A stretch of 48,373 nt of DNA from Ophiothrix spiculata (Eukaryota > Echinodermata > Ophiuroidea > Amphilepidida > Ophiotrichidae). How positions within the stretch are numbered: position 1 is the stretch's first letter; each line of letters begins with the position of its first letter. The notes below the pieces were generated by a model. The model was given only the letters and a program-made list of their open reading frames with translations. It had not been told where the DNA came from and did no database searches. The stretch is from NCBI GenBank assembly GCA_000969725.1, contig JXSR01S004054.1, one strand, 5' to 3'. Both the position numbers and the translations under genes were made by a program. This document shows positions 9,901 through 23,100 of this stretch, one piece after another.

Positions 9901-12900
9901 TCACCTCTTTGTAATTCATAGCCTTAATAACGATTAGTGACTGCACAAAAATCTTTTTTTTTTTTTCCAAAATTTTATGAATAAACTTGGTCCATGTGGA
10001 CTTCATTGCTGAATTAAAAAGCACCGTTTTCCACATTTTTTTTTGCCTGGTGATGATAACAAGTTTAGCCATAGTGGTCCCCATCTCCACCCTCGTAATA
10101 AGGTTAGGCTGTTGGATATAGAAACTGGCAACTGTCTGACCAATGTTGCCATATTACGTAATTAAGTCACCCATTAACCCTTCACTCCGAGAAGACACTT
10201 AGGCGTTTCTAGTAAATAAAGAAATACTTAAGAATTCACAAACTTTATGTTTATTTATCTTCCACATGAAGGACACAGTACATATGAAATTTGGTATCAG
10301 TTTTAAGCTTATTCTTTGCTCTATGATTTGTGCACTGGCTTTGTTGCGTAGCTCTCATTATATGGTATTTTATATGGTCACTTAAACATAGACAGGTTGA
10401 ATCCCAAAATTTAAACAAGAAAATAAATTCAGGGCTGAAAGGGTCAATGGATTCCTTAATCTTACCCTATATGATAACACAGCTATTGTGTTTTTTATTT
10501 TAATTAGGAGACAACAAGATCTGCACAGGATCAAGAGACAACTCCGTTAGGCTGTGGGACATTGAAACTGGCAACTGTCTGGCCAATGTTGCCATATTAC
10601 GTAACTTAGTCACTCATATTAAATGGGTTCCTGGTCAGACGTCAGTAGCACAAACCAGTGAAGATAAATGTCTTAGGTAAGTTTCAGATTCAGTTTTTGA
10701 TTCAGTCAAAGGGACTTCTTCATCACAGTTTTATTTTTGTGAAAGTTGACAAATCATATTTGTTATGTAATCAAAATGCACTCAGAATCAGTAAATTGTA
10801 TATGACCATAAACTACACAATTATCTACGCTGGTCTCTGACGTCTTATCCAAAATAAGATGCAGGTAACCGCTAATCAATTTTAAGAACTCGATTGACCC
10901 GTGTCTTAACGGCATTTGTTTTGCAAGTCAAACACATAACATACATGATGCATTGGTGATTGGGCAAATTTCTTGTAACGCATAGGAAAACACGGTGCGT
11001 CATCCAGAGGTAGTGCATGTAAGCGTCACCATTTTGTCAACGTCTTCACCAAAGCCTTCCACTCACAAACGATTGTTGTGTAGGTAGATAGGGCGAGTGA
11101 GAAATCAAAGTGTGTAATTCTACTGGTCAAAATTTTGACTAATATAATGATCAGCCGTTACCTGCGATAGTGGACAGTCTGAAATATATGGTGAAGCGCT
11201 GATATCGAGAGTACCAGCGTACATCTACAGTTGGGTCCAGCTATTTCTGACTGACAATTTGTAACTATTTACTGACCTGGTGATTTTTTTTTATTCTTTG
11301 GTCAGATTTTAGATGTAATTTCTAGGAAGATAATAATAATGAAGACTAACTTTGTGTGCATGAAAAGCAATGATTGTTTGGGGCCAAGAGATATTATTCC
11401 AGGGGGCTACTTAGCTATACTGGTGTACACATGCGTGAACAAAAAACACAGAAAAAGGGGTCATTTTTCACTGACCAACACGGAAAGCACTGCACGTGTT
11501 TACCGGTCTAAAAACACTGATTTACAACAAAAAGGGGTGTTTTTTAAAACAAAAATACAAAATTTTCACAAAAAGGGGTGTTTTTCAAAACCTGAAGAAC
11601 AAAAATCCAATTTTAGCGGGTGATGTGTCAAGAAAAAATGCACGTAAATTCTTGTTTAGGGGTATTTCTTCAAGGTAAGATAAAACTTGTTTAGGGGGTA
11701 TTTTGTAAACCTATGTTCACACATGTGTACATGAATATACCTGAGTGGCCCCCCTTGGGATATTATACGGCTACATTTGACTGAATGAAGTCGTATATTC
11801 ACACAGCTGGATCGAGCCGCGCTGACTGATCCAGTAGCCTGCTGGATTTAGGCCTTTCTCCTTGACTGAATTTGGTAATTTTGTTTGTTATTTGCTATCA
11901 CAGAATATGGGATACCAGGGTATTACAAGAAGCAACTGTCTTTCCTAAAAAGCAACATATACAAACAAGCTGCGATACTAGCAAAGATGGCAATTATGTA
12001 CTGACATCAAGTAATGGAGTTGGAGGTCAGGGGTGCGAAGCCACGGTGAGTAGGTTTGGATCATATACAAGCTGTGGTACCAGCAAAGATGGCAATTATG
12101 TACTGACATCAAGTAATGGAGTTGGAGGTCAGGGGTGCGAAGCCACGGTGAGTAGGTTTGGATCATAACAAGCTGTGATACTAGCAAAGATGGCAATTAT
12201 GTACTGATATCAATTAATGGAGTTGGAGGTCAGGGGTGCGAAGCTACGGTGAGTAGGTTTGGATCATATACAAGCTGTGACACGCTGATGACAATCAAGT
12301 AATGGAGTAGTTGGAGGTCAGGGGTGCAATTCGAAAAACAAATATATTAATTAGAAACAAATGTAAAACCCTAATATATTGGACACTATAAACAAATATC
12401 CACATTGCAGGGCCCCATTGTTTGTAAATGCAACAGCTACCCTTGATACTGGATTTTTGTTTAATTTTTCCGATTTTTTTGTATTTTGTCTATAGTGAAT
12501 TTACAATTTCTGATTTTGTCAAAATGAGTTGACACATGAAAAAAAAATCAATTTTCTCTCTATATAAATCACATTGATGATTGAAATATCCAAGCATGGG
12601 AAAACTCCTTTTTTTCAGAATAAACACTTTTTTTTTCTCCATAACTCCATTTCATTCAATGATATATCTGTTTTATTTTCTTTGAAAATTGTGAATGAAT
12701 ATTTTTCCCATGCTTGAATATCTAGCCTTGAAGAAAAATACCATGTGCATCTTTTGAAAAAAAATGAATTATAAATGAATTGACTCTTGAGAAAATAATC
12801 AAATATATTCACATGATTGTGACTAGTATGTCAAAATAATTTATACAACAAATCAAATTATATCAAATATACGCACATCATCTGTAGCATTGTATACTGG

Positions 12901-15900
12901 ACACGTTGAATTTTTGTGTGAGTTATTATTTTCGTGCCTTGNNNNNNNNNNNNNNNNNNNNNNNNNNNNNNNNNNNNNNNNNNNNNNNNNNCCAATCTGA
13001 GCAAAATTGGGTGCTTTCCCGACCCTATTTAAAAAAAAAAATGTGGATTGAATTTTTTTTTTTGGCCTGATTGAAATATCCAAGCATGGGAAAACTCCTC
13101 TTTTTTCAGAATAAGCACTTTTTTTCTCCATAACTCAATTTCATTCAATGAAATGTCTGTTTTATTTTCTTTGAAAATTGTGAATGAATATTTTCCATGC
13201 TTGAATATCTAGCCTTGAAGAAAAACACTATGTGGATCTTTAGATAAAAATGAATTATAAATGAATTGACTTCTGAGGAAATAATCAAATATATTCACAT
13301 GATTTATGACTAGTATGTCAAAATAATTTACAAAACAAATCAAATTATATCAAATATACGCACATCATCTGTAGCATTGTACACTGGACACATTGAATTT
13401 TTGTGTGAGTTATTATTTTCGTGCCTTGAGGATCTACTATATACACAGATGTCAAATATAAAATTTTTGGAATTGTTAGGAACTGTACAGCAAATAAATA
13501 TCAAAAACAAAAATGCTATTCAATTTATCATCAATTGATTGTTGAATTAACTCTATTTGGCTATCTGCATATATTTGTTAAAAATTTAATCCAGTAAAAA
13601 TTATCTTGGTTTGCTCGTAAATGTATATTTCCCATGGCAACCAGTGACAAGATTCTTGGACAAAAAAGGATGTCAATAAATTGCTTGAATACAAGCAATA
13701 CTTGGTGGAATTGAAAAATGTACAGATGAAATTTATTGATTTATGTCAGTAATTTTACAAGTGATTTAATTTTTGCAAATGGGTATAGAGTCCTAGTATA
13801 GTGTAATCTGATATTTTGATTAAGATGTGCATTCTTCCATGTTTGATTCAATTTAAAGGCGCAATTCATGATTTTGATGTGACAAAATCTTGCCTCTTTT
13901 TTTATCTAAATAAAAAGAAGAGTACAACATACATATATACTGAAAATTTCACTTGATTCCGACTGTTCATTACCAAATTACAAGCTTTTCAGCATTTTAA
14001 AAATCTCCATAGGCTACTGTGTTGTAATTCCCGACAATAATTAGAAAATGACACAGTTTCTCACTTTTCTCAAAAATGCAAGCACATATGAAAGAATGGT
14101 TTGGGGATCGTAACATATACCACTTGAGGATTCTTATAAGCTAAAAAACTCAAATTTGATAGAGGTGACCTTGAGGGTGAAAAGTGGATCATGAATTTGC
14201 CCCTTTAAGCCCGGTATTTTGAAGTTTTACCACATTTCTTTTTCTTTCTTTTTAGGTTTTCAGGAGATTTTTTTTTTAAATTTTTTTCTTACATCAAGAG
14301 AGAAAAAAAAAGAAAAATTTGGCTGCGAAGCGGCCGAAAAAAAAAAGTTACCTAAAAACGTAATTTTAAAAAATTTCCGAGTGTGCATAGCCTTTTTTGA
14401 CTACAAAAAATAATTTTTAAAAAAATGCGTAGCACTTAGGGTTTTGGGCCTAAGGAACCTGAGACAGAGTTCTGTTTTTTTACCTTAGGTATACATTGCC
14501 ATTGTTTTGTGTTCTTGATCAATTTTCAGTTGAAATTAGCAAAATTTTGCACAAATTTCTTGATTTTATAACAATTCAGGCCTGTAACATTTCCTTGTTA
14601 AAATTAGCCAAATTTTGCACAAATTTCTTGATTTTATATCAATTCAGGCCTGTAACATTTTTTAGTTGAAATTAGCCATATTTTGCACAAATTTTTCGAT
14701 TTTATATATCAATTCCGGCCTGTAACATTTGTAGTTGAAATTAGCAAATTTTCCAAATTGTTTTACTGGCTAGGATTTGACCTCTTACCAGAGCGCCACA
14801 TGTGGTCTTATCACTTCGTCATGTGAGTGCAAGAAGGTCGTATCTGCAATGGCTGCCATATGTTACTTTTATTTAACATCTTATCTCTAGAATTAAAAAA
14901 ATCCCTCAAATTTTCTCTGCCTTTGTGGCTCTTGAAATGGTTCTTCAGGTGACGAACCATTTCAAGAGCCACTGACTCAAGACTGGACATTATCCAATGT
15001 GCCATGCAAATTTTTGGAAAAAGGCAGCTATTGCAGATATGTCTTTCTTGCACTCGAAATACAACTTGTCTTTTCTCCACTGTAGTTATGGGATGTACGT
15101 ACCACCAAAGCGGTGTCCGAGTACCGTGGCCATCAGCAGACAGTAGGGGGTGTGCCTTCTTGTCAAGAGTGCCATATGACATCTCATTATTTCTTGTATT
15201 TTCTCCACTGCAGTTATGGGATGTTCGTACAACCAAGGCGGTGTCCGAGTACCGTGGCCATCAGCAGACAGTAGGGGGGGGGGGTACCTTCTTGCCCTAG
15301 AGTGCCATATGACATCTCATTATTTCTTGTCTTTTCTCAACTGCAGTTATGGGATGTTCGTACAACCAAAGCGGTATCCGAGTACCGTGGCCATCAGCAG
15401 ACAGTAGGGGGGTGTGCCTTCTTGCCAAGAGTATCCAGCTCCAATGAATATATAGCCACATGTGGTAACGACTCCACTATTAGAATATGGAACAGGAATA
15501 CTACAGGTAAGCAGTTTAAAGATAGTTAAAAATAGTTGATGTTTGTAAAAAAAAGTAGGTGATTTATGGTGCACTATACCTCCCTGACTGGTTGAGTAAG
15601 CCCATTAGGCCAAGTAAAAAAATTATATGTTTCTCGTCCGGATTTTTGAAAAAACTGATGATGAGGGGCGTTTTTATTCATTATTTTTTATTTCCATCAT
15701 GGCTGTCATTTCAGATTTCCAGCAAGCCACAACAATACCTTCACTCTTGCAGAATGATACTGCGCATGATTAAGACAGTTCTTGCAAAAAAAATTAACAT
15801 ATATGTAACATCGAGAGTATTTCGAAATTCTGAAAAACTGTTCGTATTTTTTGAAAATAAAAAATAATTTAAAAATCTATGCGGCGCCAAAAAATGATGT

Positions 15901-17072
15901 GGGCGGGGACAAGAAACATAAACATTTTTTTTTACTTTGTCTTATGTGGCAACATTTTTTGTGCTACTGCACTAAAGCAATCTCAATGAATTAATTTTCT
16001 GTGATTAAATCTGTTTACTCAATCAACAAAAATATTATTTAAAAAAAATGGTTTCTGAGTGTTTGTGTTTTTTCAATATATTTTTTTAAAAATTTCAAAC
16101 ATCCACAGTCCCTTCGTTTTGCTGGGAAAATTTGCTAAGATAAGTAATACAAATAAATCGTGGACCATGTCGCTTTAGTCGATATACCGTGTCAGAAATA
16201 ATTCCATTGAATAAAAAGTTTTTAGGACTCATCTTGGCAAATGTATTATATGCTCTATTTCAGCACCCTAATGGGTGCACTACACTAAATAACTAGCGCT
16301 CGCAATATGGCTTTTCTAAAATCGGCAATAATTGACTGCCCTCTCCTAAATTAGGACCTCAAAACATATGGAAGGGCAAAATGTTTGGTCAATATTTTGT
16401 TGTAATTATAGATTTAGGTTTATTTAAAGATGCTCTGATGCCATTTTTGATCTCCAGATTACTTTGGTAAAATTTCAATTTGTTCCTTAATTTGCGTCTG
16501 ATTCTGGTAATACAAAATTCGGCTGTCAGTGATAGGGGGCGTTATTACTTCAGCGTCCAATATCTTGAAAATTTTGCCTTGATGGTGTACCTTTATCATC
16601 ATTTTGTGTTAGAAGAAATCATAATCAATTGAGAAAAGGCAGTGTTAAAGCATCTAGTTGCTTTATTATTGAGTTTTCGGGTGTTTTTAGGAAGCCATTT
16701 TGCCCGCCATTTTGTACAGTAAGTCAATGGGAAGCTATTTTGTGGTGTGACGCCTGATAGCATCACTCTTATTGAACCATATTGCATATGCATGATTGTT
16801 CTCTTTTTGGAACATTAAGGTTCTACTCTGAAAGCATATTCATGAATTATATATCTGCTTAAATTCTTTTAAAATAACTCTATATGATGACAAATAGCTC
16901 TATTTTTGTCAAAGCAATTTTTTTAAGCATTCAAGTATTCATGGAAATGTAAAATTTCTTGGCATATTTAATTTAAATTCTCAATAATTTATTTATATAC
17001 ATTCCTTAGACAAGAACATGTGTGTGTGTGTAGGAAAGGGTACTTGAATTCCAAAAAATGGGTGTTTATTAC

Positions 17073-17105
<33 letters not shown>

Positions 17106-20100
17106 TATACCAATAATTTCTACTTGTTTTCTTGTAAAAAAAAGGTCAAAATGTCTGGAGATGTACTTGAAATTGCTACAAAAATTGTGTCTTTTTTAAA
17201 GGAGCGTAGTCCAATTGCTTCAACTTTTTTTCAAAGTTTTTGAGATTTGGGTTCCAAAATGTTGCTCATATTTTTCTCATTACCAATGTGAAATTTCATG
17301 GCTGAACTATGTTTTGTTTGGGAGATATATACGAAAATGTGTCTAATTATGGTAACCATAATCAATTTATACAGTAATGTATAGGCAGATTTGAAATACA
17401 AAATTGCCCATAAAATCAAAACAGTCCGACCAATTCAACTTAAATTTGAAACTTAGACCTCTTTAGTGGTCATCTTTTATAATGACATTGAAAACTAAAT
17501 TTCAAAAAAATGGGACCAAGCTCCTTTAACTAGGGAACAATTAAGAGTTGCACCTTTGAATAGGATTTGCACCCTTCGATTCAGCTTAAAACAACTCTTT
17601 ATTTTAAAAACAACTCTTTATTTCAAAAATGTGGTTTCTCGAGATACACACTATATAATGACAGAAATTGCCATTCCTCACATTTTTGTTTGCTACAACA
17701 TGATTTAATACAGTAAACAGTATACATATAAACCTGTGCAACTAGCTTTTCTGCATTGTAGCTAAAAATGTCTGATGTTTTATGATGTTTTACAAAGAAA
17801 TCAGTAACATAAAACTTTGCAACCAGCTTTTCTGCATTTTAGCTCATTATCTTTTATGCTATCGATGTTTGATGATGTTTTACCAAGAAATCAGTAACAT
17901 AAAACTGTGCAACCAGATTTTCTGCATTTTAGCTCAAAATGTTTGATGTTAATGATGTTTGATGATGTTTTACCAAGAAATCAGTAACATAAAACTGTGC
18001 AACCAGATTTTCTGCATTTTAGCTCAAAATGTTTGATGTTAATGATGTTTTATGATGTTTTACCAAGAAATCAGTAACATAAAACTGTGCAACTAGCTTT
18101 TCTGCATTTTAGCTCAAAATGTTTAATGTTTTATGATGTTTTACCAAGAAATCAGTAACATAAAACTTTGCAACCAGCTTTTCTGTATTTTAGCTCACTA
18201 TCTTTTATGCTATCGATGTTTCGTGATGTTTTAACAAGAAGAGGCTGATATTTATTTTTAATTAAAACAGATACCTTTATGTACCATTTGAATCCCTTGG
18301 ATTTTCTAGATTTGATCTTCAAGAAATATTTGTTTTGGACAAGAATAGTTGTTTTATTCCGATAAAAGTAGAAAAGATACGTCTTGGAGGGAGATTTGGA
18401 TATGTACGTTGGAATTTTCATGTGATTCATTTTGATTTTCTCAAACGAGTTCTGTCAATAATGCATGATGAGTTATTTATCTCTTATATTAGGCCAAGAA
18501 AAAAAATACTTGTTTCAGGTTACCATGTGCAATTGCGTATAGGGTTAAAAATTCACATTTTACCACATTTTACCTTCTTTCTTTTTTAAAAAAAGTTTTC
18601 AAGAGATATTTTGCTTTAATTTTTTATTATTGTAATAGAATCACACACACACAGAAAAAAAAGAAGAAAATTTGCCGGGGAAATGGCCGAAAAAATAGTG
18701 ACCTAAAAATGAAATAAAAAACAAATTTCCGCATAGCAATCTAGCGTTTTTGACTAAAAAATATGCCTCTGGGTTGCCAAAGGAACCTGAGACAAAGTTC
18801 TTTTTTGGCCTACCTATATTGAATGCCTCAATTTTATTATTGTAATAGAATCGCACCAAATTGTTTTTTGTAAATGCTTAATTAGTTTTACAAGGTAACT
18901 ATCATTTCCCTTGTGCAGCTGGGAGATCGAAAAAGTCCAGTATATGAGCTTATATATACAACTTAGAAATTTAATTTGTAATTTAAATCTTTATTCCATA
19001 TTGTAAGTGCATGCAAACGCAGAAATATGATTTTTTGAAATTTAGTTCCGAAGACCCCCCCCCCCATTTCAAGCAAAACATCGGACATTTTTGCTTCCAG
19101 AACTCAAATTTATCCCAAAACTTTATCTCAATGGTCATTTTTGCGTCACTTCAGTTCCTTGATCGCATTTTCAGAATCAATCTTGTCTGTTCCCTAGAAG
19201 ACCCGGGGTTTCATATATCGGTGCCGCACACTCTTACCAAAACCAAAGTTAGGTGCTCCCCCTCCCCGGGGCATTATCAATGTTAATTTAGTTATTGTTC
19301 TGCTAACTGTGTTGACTTATCATGGTTACATGACATTCATGTTAGGTTTAAATATATATAGACTTATAGATTTTTTCTGGCCCAATTGGTTGTTGAATTG
19401 CCTTTTTAAATATAAAAACTACCAGAGGGTGTGCTCTCTTTCAGCTAGTCAAGGCAAGTTTTTAGTTCAAATTTAATTTATTTGTTTTCATCTTACATTA
19501 CAAACGGTCAGACCATTATGATTGCATAGTACATGTACTTTAAAGGGATTTACTTTCTCAGGGACTTTTTTGGCAAATTTAGGAAAAGCAGGGCTTTGCG
19601 AGGGATTTAAATTTGCGAATTCAGAAAATTTACTGTTATGTTTCATTGTTGAATTTAAATTTTGTGGTTTAATTTCACGAGTTTTGTCTCCTCACGAAAT
19701 TAAATCCCTTGCAAAATTAAATCCTCTTAGTAAGAGGTTGCATGTTGAACAAAAACTGATTTTGTTCAATTTAGCCTCATTTTGTATGGTCCCATTGCAT
19801 ATATCAGTCGGCACATACTCATTACCATGGAAATGAAACGGTCTCGATATAAAAAACCAAGGCAGCAAATATATTGTCAAGAGTGCAAAAATGTCGTATG
19901 TGCAATAGCTGCAGTTTTTCATAAATTTGCATAGCACACTAAATTAAATGTCTAATACTCGAAAATAAATTGGTAGGTATGTGCAGCCCGGGTTATCCAA
20001 CTTAGGGTCTTGCGGAACTGATTTTTGGTCAAAAATAGGGTCTATGGAACTGATATTCCCAAAGGTCTCAGGAGTTGCTTTTTTTCACTTAAAATAGGAC

Positions 20101-23100
20101 TATTAGAGGTGAAAATTGTTAAAACTTAGGTTGAAAACTATGTAAAACACATTTTTGTGCCACTCTTTTTGAACATTGGGGTCTTTGGAACTGAAGTGAT
20201 CTTTGAAATGGGCATCTTGGGGAGTGGGAGAAGAGGCTTGAAAAGGGGGTCTTCAGGGCGGCACATACCCATACCTATTTCATCAATGTAGGTCTAGTCT
20301 TGGTTCAGTGGCCCTTGAAAGGTTCAAAGTGATCATGTGTCACCTGAAAAACCATTTAAGAACCATTGACATGAGAGACAATTTTGAGGGTTTTTTCAAA
20401 TTCAAGTGATGAGGTGTTAGATAAATAACATGGCAACCAATGCAGATATGGCTTTCTTGCACTAACCTGACAATAGGGGATTGATAAGATGAGGTTTGAC
20501 ATTAAAGAGCCTATTGTAATCTCTATGCCTTTCTGGAGAAATTAAGTAAATGAAATTTTGACATTTCCTTCAAAATAATCACAAAACATTGTGCACTCAA
20601 GATCAAGGTAAAATGTGTTTAAACGGCTTGGTCCAGGAGTAGGAAAAGAGGTGTAAAAGGGAGGTAAAGGGAGGGCCAAGTGGCTGATATCGCAAAGGCT
20701 GAATTTGCATGATTGAATATCCAAGCAGGGAGTCTGGATTGGTCCATACTTAGATCAACCCTATTTGGTTGTATGTTTTATAATTTAATATTACTTCACA
20801 TGATTCATTTTTACCTCTAGTACTTTGTTTTTGAGCTTGTGTTAGTTTTGTGTCATGGTTTGTATGCATAAACTTTCAGCAGACAGGAGGACCAAGTAAC
20901 ATTCATCAGCAATAAAAAAAGAAAAAAAAAACACAGAAAAAATAAGGTCCCAAACTGCAAGGTCTATGTAACGCTGCATCAAAAGTTTTGCTTGAGTTCT
21001 TTTTTCCCAACAAAATTTTGATTGGTTTATGGAAAATAGAAAATGATACAAATGTCCTTTTTATGAATAAACATGTACATCAGTGCTCTTTAAGGTGCGT
21101 TTACGCTGTGACGTAGGGTAACGACGGAGGGTAACGAACTTGCAACTAAAAACTTGCAACTGAAAACGACTGATAGTAACAATAGTGTGCGTGGCTAGCG
21201 GATTGTGTGAACGTTTTAACTAACAATGACGGGTGAATAATTCAAAACTGCAATCCGCAGGTCTACGTTGCTTGTCGTTACCCCTTGGTCGTCACAGTGT
21301 AAACGCAACTTTATGTATATAGCTTTGACATCTTTCACAATACCACAAATTACTATTATTGTACATAAATTTAAAACAAATCACTATTAATTCCAATACT
21401 TAAAACCATAAAGACTGACTATTTATATGCCCACAAACACTATCTATGGCTAGGTTTGGAAATGTTAGAGCTATTTTTGGCAAGTGATATTTGCTTAATT
21501 GTTGTCACTGGTTATTTACAATATTGATGGATCTATTTCAGAATATAACTAATGTGATTATTGCCAAGAAATTGACATTGCAATATTTAAATGTATTTCT
21601 GGCTTGTTTATTGACTTTCTATCGCTAATGATAACAAAAAACATTTGTTTTTAATAACTGTTTTGTTTCAGATCAGATCTGGGGCAGGGGATCCCTGCAG
21701 GATGTGCAATAAATTATTTGGTTTCATTCTAAATACCCTGGTCACATAACCTTGCATCAAGGTTACGATGTGCTTATGGCACCAGCCGGTGTCCAGACGG
21801 TGTCTGTGAGCCGTAGAGACGCCGGAAGCATGCTGCAAGAATTTAATTCTGAGGGAATACCTTGTGGCTTGTATACAATGTCTTCAGTTATGGTCTAATA
21901 GCTACCAGCGTCTGACCGGGCATCGCAAGAGCTCACAAGCATCCAGTTGTGTCATACCAATGTCTTACCGACATTGCGGCATCCTTCGGCCTACCAGACA
22001 CCAGTCGGTGGCCGGTGGTTATGTGACCAGGGTGTAAGTAAAATCCGTTGTGTTTCTGATGCAATTTTGCTTCTCTTTTTGCAGATTGTGTCAGCATGAT
22101 GACAATACCTGGATCAGGGCAGCTAACCTCTCTTGCAGCTGGTAATGATGGCAGGTAAGAGTTAATCCAAGCAAAAATAAGCTCTGCTGTGGGGGGGGGG
22201 GCGGTACTCATTATTTTTTTTGTAGGTATGTGATATACGCCATATCAAACTTAGGATCTTGCCGAATGGATTTTTGGTCAAAAATAGGGTCTATGGAACT
22301 AATTTTTCCCGAATTGAGGTCTCAGGAACTGATGTTTTCACCCATAAAAATACGACTATTTTAGCTGAAAATTTGGTTGAAAACTTAATAAAACACTTTT
22401 GAGTCATTTTCTTTAAAATGGGGGTTCTTGGAACTGAAGTGATCTTGAAATGAGCATCTTGGGGAGCTGAAGAAGAGTCTTGAAAATGGTGTCTTGAGGG
22501 CGGCACATACCCATACCTTCCATCAATGTAAGTCCTCCACCCCCCCTATTTAAAATGTGAAAACGCAAATCAAGCTTATGCCGCTGTGGTTGCACAATAT
22601 TTGGTGCAAAAAATTGAAATCCTTCAAGTCATTTTTGAGATAATTAGCGTAAATAGGCAAAATGACCAGTGTTGTTTTGATTGCTATTTATTTTAAACTT
22701 GACTGGGAACATGTTTTTAGGGGGTGGCATTTGGCCCCTCATGTGCACTAACTGATTTCTTTTTTGCCATTTTATAAGTTTGCTCATTAACAATAAATGT
22801 TTTATTTTACCTCAGTGGCTCTTTTTTTCCAAAGATTGCTATAAAAGGGCTCGTTTTCGTCACTTTTTACGAAATAAATTAGACTTACTAATCAAAGCAT
22901 CTTAGCTGTAAGCACTTGAAATTACTATTGTTGTTTCACATAATTCTCGGACACGAAAATTTAGAGCCTGGCGTAACACAATTGTCTATGCATTTTACCC
23001 AAGTATACAAAGCTTTTCAGGCACGCACAATGTCGCGGTACTGTGGATTACTGATTTGAAGCTGTGTTACGTTACGTTCTTGTCACAACTTATGGATACG

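Noticed and set aside
12853-13131. 92-codon frame across the N run
   Set aside because: The translation runs through unknown bases in an assembly gap.
17711-18240. CRISPR-like array
   Set aside because: The repeats are contiguous 90-bp units without unique spacers and the genome is eukaryotic.
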